Shown here: in pieces, positions 1 through 6,372 of the stretch | Layout: each line of letters opens with the position of its first letter | Numbering within the stretch: position 1 is the stretch's first letter | DNA from: Egerieenecus sp048201975 | Lineage (GTDB): Bacteria > Bacillota > Clostridia > Christensenellales > Aristaeellaceae | Reading direction: 5' to 3' | Assembly: GCA_048201975.1 (NCBI GenBank) | Contig: DBFBGQ010000049.1 | Span: 1 to 9,936, forward strand | DNA length: 9,936 nucleotides | Translations under genes and position numbers: made by a program | The notes under the pieces: generated by a model | Seen by the model: only the letters and a program-made list of their open reading frames with translations | The model's database searches: none | What the model was told of the DNA's origin: nothing

Positions 1-275
1 GAGCCAGCGGAATTCCTGCTGCGTAAGCTTCTTCAGTTCCTTCTCGTTTCGTGGCCACTGAAACCGTTTCTCCGTCAGGCGCTTGTACAGCAGGATATAT
101 CCCGTGCCATCCCAATACAGCGCCTTGATACGATCTGCCCGCCTTCCGCAGAACAGATACAGCGACGTCTCTTCCATCTCCTGGCCGAATTGGGTTTGCA
201 CCAGTGCGGCCAGACCGTCGATCTGCTTGCGCATGTCCGTATAACCGCAGGCAATGTAGTAGTTCTGTATGTAAA
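1..275 (-). mobile_element. IS66-family insertion sequence remnant, right boundary near 262-280
   Basis: Recognisable IS66 TnpB coding sequence runs to about position 262 (residues NYYIACGYTD, minus strand). Just beyond it the plus strand carries conserved-looking sequence of an unrelated gene. A complete IS66 element would have tnpA and a terminal inverted repeat on this side of tnpB, and neither can be seen. The boundary is therefore more likely a deletion or recombination junction than a clean insertion end. The rest of the element, with the TnpC transposase, would lie to the left of the window if it exists. The exact boundary is an estimate. Confidence 0.6.
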
Positions 276-300
276 TACGATATTGCATGAATGCCGGCAT
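1..300 (-). CDS. tnpB: IS66-family accessory protein TnpB, partial (runs off the left edge)
   Basis: The minus strand reads without interruption from an ATG at 300 to the window edge, giving 100 residues. It contains the family signature ACGYTDMRKQIDGLA, then LVQTQFGQ, YLFCGRRADRIKALYWDG, YILLYKRL and FQWPRNEKEL, which are diagnostic of IS66 Orf2/TnpB (Pfam TnpB_IS66 type). TnpB is an accessory protein needed for IS66 transposition; its biochemical role is not well defined. The missing C-terminus lies to the left of the window. The start is uncertain: ATGs at 312, 300 and 288 are all in frame, none has a convincing ribosome binding site, and the first 9-15 residues overlap the antisense of a plus-strand gene fragment. 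The native start may therefore have been lost, leaving a remnant. No TnpA reading frame is present upstream, where it would be expected in an intact IS66 element. Confidence 0.87.
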   Translation of the reverse strand, partial: MPAFMQYRIYIQNYYIACGYTDMRKQIDGLAALVQTQFGQEMEETSLYLFCGRRADRIKALYWDGTGYILLYKRLTEKRFQWPRNEKELKKLTQQEFRWL

Positions 301-537
301 GCTTATCAGCATGATTGTGTTGATTCTCTCGACTGGAATGACACCGAGGTACAAACAGGAATATATTTTTCTGAAGTGCGTAATTGGCGATATGAACATG
401 CGAATTACGTGAGTGCTAGTGAAGACCGGGATACATACTACAATCAGTGGATTGAAAAAGATGCTCGTCATTATGCCGAAGAAGGTGTGTATGTATATCA
501 ACAATATATATACCTTGGAAACCTTCCGACACGATGA
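262..537 (+). pseudogene. 3' fragment of an HExxH zinc-peptidase-like protein, 5' end replaced by IS66 sequence
   Basis: The frame ending at the TGA at 535-537 gives about 91 residues that read like a real protein C-terminus. It has HECRH followed by AYQHD (codons at 286-315), an aromatic-rich middle, then IEKDARHYAEEG (Glu codon 454-456) and a final YIYLGNLPTR. HExxH with a downstream ExDxxA is the usual zinc-binding arrangement of gluzincin-type metallopeptidases: two His plus a distal Glu, here about 50 residues apart. The frame stays open further upstream to an ATG at 190, but that part is antisense to IS66 tnpB and is not believable as native protein. No start codon or ribosome binding site belongs to the fragment, so I call it broken. 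The stop overlaps an in-frame ATG of the guanylate kinase frame (ATGA, 534-537), which suggests the two genes were once co-transcribed. The family is not recognised by name. Confidence 0.6.
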
Positions 538-563
538 GTTGCACGATGCGATATACAACAAAG

Positions 564-573
564 AAAGGTGAGG
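564..573 (+). promoter_or_regulatory. Ribosome binding site that selects the guanylate kinase start
   Basis: AAAGGTGAGG lies 5 bases before the ATG at 579. The more upstream in-frame ATG at 534 has no such site and would add 15 residues with no counterpart in guanylate kinases. Confidence 0.7.
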
Positions 574-578
574 TTGTT

Positions 579-1217
579 ATGAATAAAGTTTCGTCTCTGG
601 TGGTCATTTCTGCTCCTTCCGGCTGTGGCAAAGATACGATCATTGAGAAGGTCTGCCAGCATCTTGATGCCATAGGCGTCTCCATCTCCTGTACGACTCG
701 TGATCCCCGTCCGAAAAGTGATGGCAACTATGAACAGCACGGTGTAGACTACTTCTTCATTAAGCGTCCTGAGTTTGAAGAACTCATATGCCAGAATGGT
801 TTTCTGGAGTATGCGAACAACAAAGGTGATCTGTATGGTACGCCGCGTGCCTATATAGAGAAGCTACGCAATGAGGGGAACGATATCATTATTCTAAACA
901 TCGAAAACCAAGGTGCAGCGCAGATCAAAGCAATTGATCCGACAGCAGTATCTATTTTCATTCTCCCTCCGAGTGCGCAGGAACTTCGACGCCGATTGGT
1001 TGACAGGAAGTCCGAAACGCTTGAGCAGGTGGAAAAGCGCATGGCGAAGGGCAAAGAACAAATGCTAATGGCCTACGCCTATGACTACGTTGTGATGAAC
1101 GATGACCTGGATGCTGCCGTGGAGGATGTTGTGCATATCATCAGTACGGTACGTCGCCGGACGATGCTGCATAAGGAACTGATTGATCAGATCAATGCGA
1201 CGTTCGTTGAGGAATAA
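579..1217 (+). CDS. gmk: Guanylate kinase (divergent copy)
   Basis: Predicted ATP:GMP phosphotransferase (GMP to GDP), cytoplasmic, 212 residues against about 200-207 usual. The P-loop is SAPSGCGKDT (residues 11-20), with Asp where most bacterial enzymes have Gly or Ser after the Lys. The GMP-binding block SCTTRDPRP, the Tyr of VDYFF, the Glu of FLEYA, the YGT motif, the lid region ELRRRL and the C-terminal DYVVMNDDLD are all present. Two departures stand out. About five extra residues (DGNYEQHG region) precede VDYFF, and the usual LDIDxQG block reads LNIENQG (residues 106-112). The start at 579 is chosen for its ribosome binding site; an ATG at 534 overlaps the preceding stop. It follows a broken metallopeptidase-like gene rather than the usual housekeeping gmk neighbours, so it may be a second, accessory copy. 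Family assignment is firm, but full guanylate kinase activity is not certain. Confidence 0.88.
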   Translation: MNKVSSLVVISAPSGCGKDTIIEKVCQHLDAIGVSISCTTRDPRPKSDGNYEQHGVDYFFIKRPEFEELICQNGFLEYANNKGDLYGTPRAYIEKLRNEGNDIIILNIENQGAAQIKAIDPTAVSIFILPPSAQELRRRLVDRKSETLEQVEKRMAKGKEQMLMAYAYDYVVMNDDLDAAVEDVVHIISTVRRRTMLHKELIDQINATFVEE

Positions 1218-1218
1218 C

Positions 1219-1245
1219 GGGTGCAAAAATGCACCCTGATTTCTC
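1219..1245 (+). terminator. Weak hairpin just after gmk
   Basis: GGGTGC (1219-1224) pairs with GCACCC (1231-1236) around an AAAAAT loop, starting one base after the gmk stop codon. The sequence after it is only modestly T-rich, so on its own it would be a weak terminator. Confidence 0.35.
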
Positions 1246-1298
1246 AACCGGGTGCAACCGTCCCTTGTATCATAATCAACCGGATTAGCCAGGCCAGT

Positions 1299-1332
1299 GT
1301 GACAAGTTTCTGCTGAAACTTGTCACTTTTTT
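1299..1332 (+). terminator. Strong rho-independent terminator for the gmk transcript
   Basis: A perfect 12-bp stem, GTGACAAGTTTC (1299-1310) with GAAACTTGTCAC (1315-1326), closes a TGCT loop and is followed directly by six T residues (1327-1332). The orientation serves the plus strand only; the other side has no T-run. Confidence 0.9.
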
Positions 1333-1500
1333 GTTTGCACTTTTCCGTATTGTTCACAAGATGTTGTTGCAGGCTTCTGATGTGAAAGCGGCAATCTTAT
1401 GCAAACAGTCCTGCCGCGATTGGACCCTTTACATATGAAACGGCGCTCATTCTGGCAGCAGGATGGGCGTTGTTGCTGTGTTCTGGCGCATATGCGCTCA
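1333..1500. other. Unassigned spacer between the gmk terminator and the glycan-use locus
   Basis: Together with the flanking terminators this is part of a gene-free stretch of about 350 bases (1218-1568). I see no promoter, RNA or convincing gene in it. One plus-strand frame gives a short hydrophobic run (ILAAGWALLLCSGAYAL, about 1455-1505) that could be a decayed membrane segment, but it has no start signal and runs on into antisense of the next gene. Base composition changes here, from the AT-richer left part to the GC-rich right part. Confidence 0.4.
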
Positions 1501-1541
1501 GGCAAAGCGCCCGCCGCTTTGTGAGGGGAAGCGGCGGGCGC
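1501..1541 (-). terminator. Hairpin after the GH31 gene
   Basis: A 13-bp GC-rich stem (1507-1519 with 1529-1541) closes a 9-base loop, about 28 bases past the GH31 stop on the minus strand. Only three T residues follow (TTTGCC), so it is a probable but not textbook terminator. Confidence 0.6.
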
Positions 1542-1568
1542 AGGAGAACTTGCTTCGAAGGGGGAAGG

Positions 1569-3875
1569 TCAGGCGTTCTGCATATGATCATCGCAGGCGA
1601 AGAGGATTTCCTCCAGGGCGTCGGCCAGGCCGGGCGTGCGGCACATCGCCCGCAGGGTGCCCATGCAGGAAACAGTGCGGCCCTGTTGCGCCACCAGCCG
1701 CCAAGCGGCTTCCTTTTCGTTGTTGTCGCTCTGCATCCGGTGGAGGCGCTCATGCAGGCGGCGCAGCCAGTCATACTTGGCAAGGCAGGGCTTAGCCAGT
1801 TGGACGGACCAGCCTTGGGCTGTGGGGGCGCGCAGGCTAAAGCAAAGTGCGTTGCGCTCCTGGTCATAGGCAGTTGCAAGGGGTTGGCCGTCTTGCGTGA
1901 CGGCGGTGGGGGCAAAGCCGATGCATTCCACCTGCCACAGGCGCTCCGGGGGCAGCAGGGACAGGTCGCCGTCGGTTTGCACGCTGAGGGCGCCATGCCG
2001 CCAATCCAGCTGAATGGCAGTGATGGCATGGGCGCTGTTCAGGCTCACGCCGTCATCCTCAAACAGCTCGTAGCGGCCGTCTGCGCCGGCAAAGACGCGC
2101 AGGGTGAGGCGTTGCGGCAGAGCGTCCGCGCGCAGATCATCCGCCAGGGGAACGATGGCCCCTGCGGGAGCAAATACGGGATATTCCGCCAAGGACCGCC
2201 ACAGCCGCATCATCCGTCCGCCGGTATAGGGCTGGCCTGTGGCGAAGTCAAACCACAGTCCCTCGGGCAACCAGGCGGTGGTATCCGCCAGCATCAGCGT
2301 GGGATCCATGGGACGTGTAATGGGGCACACCATGAGCTGGCTGCCGAAGAAGTATTGGTTGGGCACGGCGTAGGCTTCCTGCCGGTCCGCATAGGGGTAA
2401 TACATGGGGCGTACCAGCGCCTCGCCCAAGCGGTGGGTGCGCTCCGCCGCGGTGTACAGATAGGGAATCAGGCGATGGCGCAAACGCAGCAGGTCCGTCA
2501 TGAGGGCTTCCGCTTCCATGCCGTAGGACCAGGGCTCCTTGCTGGTGAAATCGTTCTTGGTGGAATGCAGGCGAAGAATGGGCGAAAACACGCCCAGCTG
2601 CAGCCAGCGTACCGACAGCTCGTCGCTGCGGATGCCCTGCATATGTCCGCCGATATCGTGGCTCCACCAGGAGTAGCCGATGTTGGAGGCCATGGCGGTA
2701 AACTGCGGCTGGAAGTCCAGGGAAGCCCAGGTGACAATGGTGTCCCCGGAGAAGCCCACAGGGCAGCGATGACTGCCGGGTCCGGCGTAGCGGGAGAGGA
2801 TCAGGCTGCGCTGTCCGTTCCGGCCGCTATCCCGATAATGCTGCTCATTGAGCACCCAGAGCGGATCCAGCCCAGGGATGGCGCAGGTGGTGCCCTGTTG
2901 CCAGTCAATCCACCAGAAGTCCACGCCCTGCGCTTCCAGCGGATGGTGCAGGCAGGTGAAGTAGGCCCGCAGGAAGCGCTCGTCGGTGGCGTCAAAGTCC
3001 ACGGCCAGCTTCTTCTCCGGATCGCGGCCCATGGCTTTGCACATGCTGGGATAGGCTTCCTCATGCGGCTGCACGCCGTCGGCGGGGTGCAGGTTCAGCG
3101 TGATTTTAACGCCCCGGCGATGGAGATCGGCCATGAATCGTTCCGGATCAGGGAAGAAATCGCGGTTCCAGGTATAGCCGGTCCAGCCGCTTCCATAGGG
3201 CACATGGGTCAAGTGCCAGTCCATGTCGATGACGGCCACGGACAGGGGAATCCCCGCCGCTTCAAACCGGTCCATCAGTCGGAGATAGCTCTCCTCGGTA
3301 TATTCATGATACCGGCTCCACCAGTTGCCCAGGGCATAGCGCGGCAGCATGGGCGTTTCGCCGGAAAGCCGGTAAAAGTCCTGCAGGCAGGCGGCGTAAT
3401 CCAGGCCGTAGCCAAAGAAATACAAGTCCTGTTCCGGGTATTCCCGGGGCAGAAAGCTGCCGTCCTCCGTGAGCAGGATGGATTGGCTGTCGTCCAGCAC
3501 AGAAAAGCCGGTCCGGGAGACCACGCCCGGTTCCACTGCGATAGCGCCATCCACCCCATCCAGGGTACGCGCGGTTCCGCCCAGGGTTTCCAGCCGGTCG
3601 CCGTAGCGCCATATTCCATGGCCGCCTTTGATCGAGATGCTCAGGCCGCTGCTGACAAAGGGACCCTGATTGTAAACCATGTGCAGATGTTCCGTGTCAA
3701 TTTCCAGGCCCCGGGCGGTTTGCGCGGTTTCCAGTTCCACCGGCGGGAAATCCCGACAGCGGGCAAAGGTGGTGGGCTTGTCCTCGAAATGTCCATCAGG
3801 CTGGTACTCCAGGCGCACCAGGCGTGAGGTTAAAAACGTCAGGCGGTAGGAAGCGCCCTGTAACATGGTGCTCAT
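1569..3875 (-). CDS. Glycoside hydrolase family 31 alpha-glycosidase (substrate unresolved)
   Basis: 768 residues, no signal peptide, so probably cytoplasmic. The layout is GH31-like: an N-terminal beta-sandwich (about 1-165), then a (beta/alpha)8 barrel starting near MLPRYALGNWWSRY (176-189). The barrel has VIDMDWH (215-221), the nucleophile region FWWIDWQQG (Asp about 324), and the acid/base region RYAGPGSHRCPVGFSGDT (Asp about 378). WWSHDIGG (403-410) and RLHS (435-438) follow. Beta-sheet modules with FEDDG come after (about 500-695), then a helical tail of about 75 residues. GH31 enzymes are retaining and release alpha-linked sugars; known activities include alpha-glucosidase, alpha-xylosidase, alpha-galactosidase and alpha-N-acetylgalactosaminidase. 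The nucleophile motif IDWQQG differs from the common alpha-glucosidase and alpha-xylosidase motifs, so I leave the substrate open. The start has AAAGGAG 9 bases upstream. A terminator separates the gene from the fucosidase upstream, so it may have its own promoter. Confidence 0.9.
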   Translation of the reverse strand: MSTMLQGASYRLTFLTSRLVRLEYQPDGHFEDKPTTFARCRDFPPVELETAQTARGLEIDTEHLHMVYNQGPFVSSGLSISIKGGHGIWRYGDRLETLGGTARTLDGVDGAIAVEPGVVSRTGFSVLDDSQSILLTEDGSFLPREYPEQDLYFFGYGLDYAACLQDFYRLSGETPMLPRYALGNWWSRYHEYTEESYLRLMDRFEAAGIPLSVAVIDMDWHLTHVPYGSGWTGYTWNRDFFPDPERFMADLHRRGVKITLNLHPADGVQPHEEAYPSMCKAMGRDPEKKLAVDFDATDERFLRAYFTCLHHPLEAQGVDFWWIDWQQGTTCAIPGLDPLWVLNEQHYRDSGRNGQRSLILSRYAGPGSHRCPVGFSGDTIVTWASLDFQPQFTAMASNIGYSWWSHDIGGHMQGIRSDELSVRWLQLGVFSPILRLHSTKNDFTSKEPWSYGMEAEALMTDLLRLRHRLIPYLYTAAERTHRLGEALVRPMYYPYADRQEAYAVPNQYFFGSQLMVCPITRPMDPTLMLADTTAWLPEGLWFDFATGQPYTGGRMMRLWRSLAEYPVFAPAGAIVPLADDLRADALPQRLTLRVFAGADGRYELFEDDGVSLNSAHAITAIQLDWRHGALSVQTDGDLSLLPPERLWQVECIGFAPTAVTQDGQPLATAYDQERNALCFSLRAPTAQGWSVQLAKPCLAKYDWLRRLHERLHRMQSDNNEKEAAWRLVAQQGRTVSCMGTLRAMCRTPGLADALEEILFACDDHMQNA

Positions 3876-3884
3876 TGGTAAAGT

Positions 3885-3891
3885 CTCCTTT
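3885..3891 (-). promoter_or_regulatory. Ribosome binding site of the GH31 gene
   Basis: AAAGGAG on the minus strand, 9 bases before the ATG at 3875. It supports this start over the ATG four codons in. Confidence 0.7.
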
Positions 3892-3985
3892 CAGCGATGG
3901 ATATGCTTCCGGAAGGGTGGCCGCAGGGATGGGCGCGGCTGCTCCTTGTTAAGAATATGACGGCGAACCTGCTGCGTCCTGCTTG

Positions 3986-3999
3986 TTTTGCATGCAAAA
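3986..3999. promoter_or_regulatory. 14-bp perfect palindrome, possible operator for the GH31 gene
   Basis: TTTTGCATGCAAAA is a perfect inverted repeat with no loop, 110 bases upstream of the GH31 start and just past the fucosidase terminator. That is where a promoter and operator for an independent GH31 transcript would lie. A TATTCT hexamer (minus strand, 3952-3957) could be a -10, but no good -35 accompanies it. The symmetry suits a dimeric sugar-responsive regulator; the identity of any such protein is unknown. Confidence 0.35.
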
Positions 4000-4014
4000 G
4001 TGGATTTTTCTTTT

Positions 4015-4053
4015 GAAAAAATGAATGCGCCGCGTGAAAAAAACGCGCGGCGC
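4015..4053 (-). terminator. Rho-independent terminator after the fucosidase gene
   Basis: An 8-bp GC stem (4027-4034 with 4046-4053), extendable to 10 bp with one G-T pair, closes a loop of seven A/T residues. On the minus strand the stem is followed by ATTCA and then six T residues. It lies about 50 bases past the fucosidase stop and splits the locus into two likely transcripts. Confidence 0.7.
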
Positions 4054-4100
4054 TCGAGAATCGGAGAGAGGGAACTATGGAATGAACGCAGGAAGATTGG

Positions 4101-5414
4101 TTACATGCGCTCCACAATCAGCGCCTCGTGGCGAATCTGATCCGTGTACGCGCCGCACCAGGACACGGTGTCGTCCACCAGCTCCCGCACCGGACGGTCC
4201 AATTCAATTTTGAGAATGGTGTCTGGCGCCAGGCGGTCCATGGCGCCCACGGAGAAGGTGACGGCGCCATCCTGCACGTCAGCGTGCAATTCTCGGGCGG
4301 TGGGGGAGGTTACGTTCAGAATGGTTGCCTGGAGCCTGGGCAGTGTGACGGTGTTCAGCTTCCAGTCCCATACATGCACATACAGGGTGCGGTCGCGGTA
4401 GGTCATGCCGCCCCACTTGCTGTTGCGGAAGGGACCTCCCCGGGTGCCATAGACGGCCTCACCAAATTGGGCCAGCCACTGGCCCACCTCCTGTAGGCGC
4501 TCCACCTGCGCCGGCTCAATTTCCCCGTCCGCCCGAGGACCCACGTTGAGCAGGAAGTTGCCGTCGCCGGTGACGTTTTCCAGGAGCAGGGCCAGCACCT
4601 CCCGCAGGGAGCGGGGCGGCGTGGGCACCCATCCCCAGGAGCCGTTGAGGGTCATGTTGCTTTCCCAGGGCTCGCGGATATTGAATTCCCCGGTGCGGGA
4701 TTCGGGCGTGTCGTAGTCGCCGAATTCCCGGTTGCCGTAACGGTTGTTGATGACGATGCCGGGCTGCAGCTCCCGAATCATGCGGTCCAGCTCCTCCGCG
4801 CGCCAGAAGCCGGGGCATTGGGCGTTCAGGCGGAAGTCCGTGCCGTCCGGTTCCTTGTGCAGGTTGCGGCCGTGGCACAGCCAGTAATCCTCTCCGCCGT
4901 CAAACCAGAAGATGTCGATCTTGCCATATTGGGTGAGCAGCTCGCGGATCTGCTCAAAGCACTGCGTGCGCAGCTCCGCGGCGTTTTCCGCGTACATCCG
5001 TGGGAAGAAGTAGCCCGGAAAGCGCCAGTCCAGGGGAGAATAGTACAGGCCGACCTTCAGCCCGGCTTCCCGGCAGGCGTCCACGTATTCCCGCACGAAA
5101 TCCCGGTGCGCGGCGGACTGCATGGAGGTGAACTGCCCCCAGCTGGCCTTGCTGTCCCACAGGGAGAAGCCGTCGTGGTGCCGGGTGGTGAGCACCATGT
5201 ATTTCATGCCCGCCGCCTTGGCCGTCTGCGCCCAGGCCCTGGGATCAAACTTTTCCGCGGTGAAGGTATGCATCAGCTTGCGGTATTCTCCGGCGTCGAT
5301 GGCCTCGCTGTACATGACCCATTCGCCGCGCCCCAGCTGCGCGTACAGTCCCCAGTGAATGAACATGCCAAATCGCATGTCCTTCCAGCTTTCCATATCG
5401 GGTTTCCTAACCAT
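4101..5414 (-). CDS. Alpha-L-fucosidase, glycoside hydrolase family 29
   Basis: Predicted retaining exo-fucosidase, 437 residues, with no signal peptide and so likely acting on imported oligosaccharides. The N-terminal catalytic barrel shows the GH29 blocks in order. These are RFGMFIHWGLYA (14-25), VLTTRHHDGFSLWDS (74-88), GLKVGLYYSPLDW (118-130), and IDIFWFDGG (166-174) with the nucleophile Asp about 172. VINNRYG (221-227), EFNIREPWESNMTLNGSWGW (243-262) and NVTGDGNFLLNVGPRADGEI (280-299) follow. The C-terminal part is short, about 130 residues, so only a small beta domain is present and no carbohydrate-binding module. The start has AAAAGGAG 8 bases upstream, overlapping the stop of the permease gene ahead of it; the 15-base gap means it belongs to the transporter operon. 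Linkage preference (alpha-1,2 or alpha-1,3/4) cannot be read from the sequence. Confidence 0.93.
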   Translation of the reverse strand: MVRKPDMESWKDMRFGMFIHWGLYAQLGRGEWVMYSEAIDAGEYRKLMHTFTAEKFDPRAWAQTAKAAGMKYMVLTTRHHDGFSLWDSKASWGQFTSMQSAAHRDFVREYVDACREAGLKVGLYYSPLDWRFPGYFFPRMYAENAAELRTQCFEQIRELLTQYGKIDIFWFDGGEDYWLCHGRNLHKEPDGTDFRLNAQCPGFWRAEELDRMIRELQPGIVINNRYGNREFGDYDTPESRTGEFNIREPWESNMTLNGSWGWVPTPPRSLREVLALLLENVTGDGNFLLNVGPRADGEIEPAQVERLQEVGQWLAQFGEAVYGTRGGPFRNSKWGGMTYRDRTLYVHVWDWKLNTVTLPRLQATILNVTSPTARELHADVQDGAVTFSVGAMDRLAPDTILKIELDRPVRELVDDTVSWCGAYTDQIRHEALIVERM

Positions 5415-5422
5415 ATGCGTTT

Positions 5423-5430
5423 CTCCTTTT
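5423..5430 (-). promoter_or_regulatory. Ribosome binding site of the fucosidase gene
   Basis: AAAAGGAG on the minus strand, overlapping the last base of the upstream permease stop codon, with 8 bases to the ATG. It indicates that the two genes are translated from one transcript. Confidence 0.7.
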
Positions 5431-6356
5431 TATCCTTTAATGGAGCCTACCAGCATGCCTTGGGTGAAAAACTTCTGCGCGAAGGGATAAATGAGAATCA
5501 TCGGTATGGCCGCAATGACCATGGCGGCCAGCTCCAGCGTGCGGGAGGATACGCCGCCCTTGTTCCGGTACAGCAGCTCGAAAACTTCCGGGCTTACGCT
5601 GGAGGCGTCCTTGGCAATCTGCTCCAGGGCGGCCTCGTTGCGCACCAGCTTCACAATGTAGTACTGCAGGGTTTGCAGCTGATCCCCCGAGGTGTAGTAC
5701 AGGGAGGTGGTGTAGTCGTTCCACACGCCCACAATGGTGAATACGCCCAGCGCCGCCAGCACCGCCTTGGAAAGGGGCAGGACGATGGTGAAGTAAATTC
5801 TGTATTCGCTGGCGCCGTCCAGCTTGGCGGATTCAATGAGCTCGTCGGGAATGGAGCGGAAATTGCTGGAGAAGATGATCACGTTGTAAAAGCCGCCGAA
5901 GAGGGAGGGAATGATATAGACCCAGTAGTTGTTATATAGCCCCAGCCGGCTCAGCAGCAGGAAGGAGGCCACGATGCCGCCGCTGATGTACATGCTCAGA
6001 AAGCCCAGGAATGCGTACACCTTTTTCCCGTACAGGTAGGAGCGGGAAAAGGCATAGGCGAACATGCTTGTAATCAGCGTCTGGCTGATGGTGACGATGA
6101 CCGTTCGGGATACGGTGATTTCCAGCGCCCGGATCACCGCGGAGTCGTGCAGCACGGTCTGCCAGCTTTCCATGGAAAACTGCCGGGGCCACAGCAGCAC
6201 CATGCCGAAGTTGGTGGTGTTGGTGCCGTCGTTGAAGGAGTTGATCACCGCGTAATACAGCGGATACAGGGACAAAAGCACCACGATGCACATGATCACC
6301 GCGTTGACAACGTCAAAGGCAGTAACCCGCTGGATCTTGTTTTTGTTGCGTTGCAT
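5430..6356 (-). CDS. ABC sugar transporter permease, LplC/YtcP-type (CUT1 family)
   Basis: 308-residue inner-membrane protein, one of two permease subunits forming the channel of an oligosaccharide importer. Hydrophobic segments lie at about 18-40, 80-102, 112-137, 140-165, 195-215 and 275-295, the usual six of this family. The cytoplasmic EAA loop that contacts the ATPase is present as IPDELIESAKLDGASEYRIYFTIVLPLSK (about 169-197). The QYYIVKLV segment, followed by a variable extracytoplasmic stretch, and the C-terminal FFTQGMLVGSIKG ending are typical of the LplC/YtcP branch. AAAGGAGG lies 8 bases before the ATG and overlaps the stop of the other permease. Family members import mono- to oligosaccharides; the substrate here is inferred from the fucosidase and GH31 neighbours. 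Confidence 0.93.
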   Translation of the reverse strand: MQRNKNKIQRVTAFDVVNAVIMCIVVLLSLYPLYYAVINSFNDGTNTTNFGMVLLWPRQFSMESWQTVLHDSAVIRALEITVSRTVIVTISQTLITSMFAYAFSRSYLYGKKVYAFLGFLSMYISGGIVASFLLLSRLGLYNNYWVYIIPSLFGGFYNVIIFSSNFRSIPDELIESAKLDGASEYRIYFTIVLPLSKAVLAALGVFTIVGVWNDYTTSLYYTSGDQLQTLQYYIVKLVRNEAALEQIAKDASSVSPEVFELLYRNKGGVSSRTLELAAMVIAAIPMILIYPFAQKFFTQGMLVGSIKG

Positions 6357-6364
6357 GCGCGTTC

Positions 6365-6372
6365 CCTCCTTT
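6365..6372 (-). promoter_or_regulatory. Ribosome binding site of the LplC-type permease gene
   Basis: AAAGGAGG on the minus strand, overlapping the stop codon of the preceding permease gene, with an 8-base gap to the ATG at 6356. The gap between the genes is 14 bases, consistent with coupled translation. Confidence 0.7.

Noticed and set aside
190..261. Upstream extension of the HExxH protein to the ATG at 190
   Set aside because: This stretch is the antisense of conserved IS66 TnpB sequence, so the extension is accidental.
534..578. Guanylate kinase start at 534, giving 227 residues
   Set aside because: No ribosome binding site, and the extra 15 residues precede the normal beginning of the family; the ATG at 579 has AAAGGTGAGG in place.
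1390..1520. Possible small membrane protein on the plus strand (ILAAGWALLLCSGAYAL)
   Set aside because: No start codon with a ribosome binding site, a stop closely upstream, and the frame runs into antisense of the GH31 gene; kept only as a note on the spacer.
1470..3827. Very long open frame (785 codons) on the plus strand opposite the GH31 gene
   Set aside because: It is antisense to a gene with clear GH31 motifs, is rich in Gly/Ala/Gln/His as expected of a GC-rich shadow frame, and has no ribosome binding site or recognisable domain.
3872..4117. Small minus-strand open frame between the fucosidase and GH31 genes
   Set aside because: It runs through the fucosidase terminator and the palindrome, overlaps the GH31 start, and looks like no protein.
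4818..5939. Plus-strand open frame of 373 codons over the fucosidase and permease genes
   Set aside because: It spans two unrelated antisense genes and their gap, and its His/Gly/Val-rich translation matches no protein type; it is a by-product of high GC.
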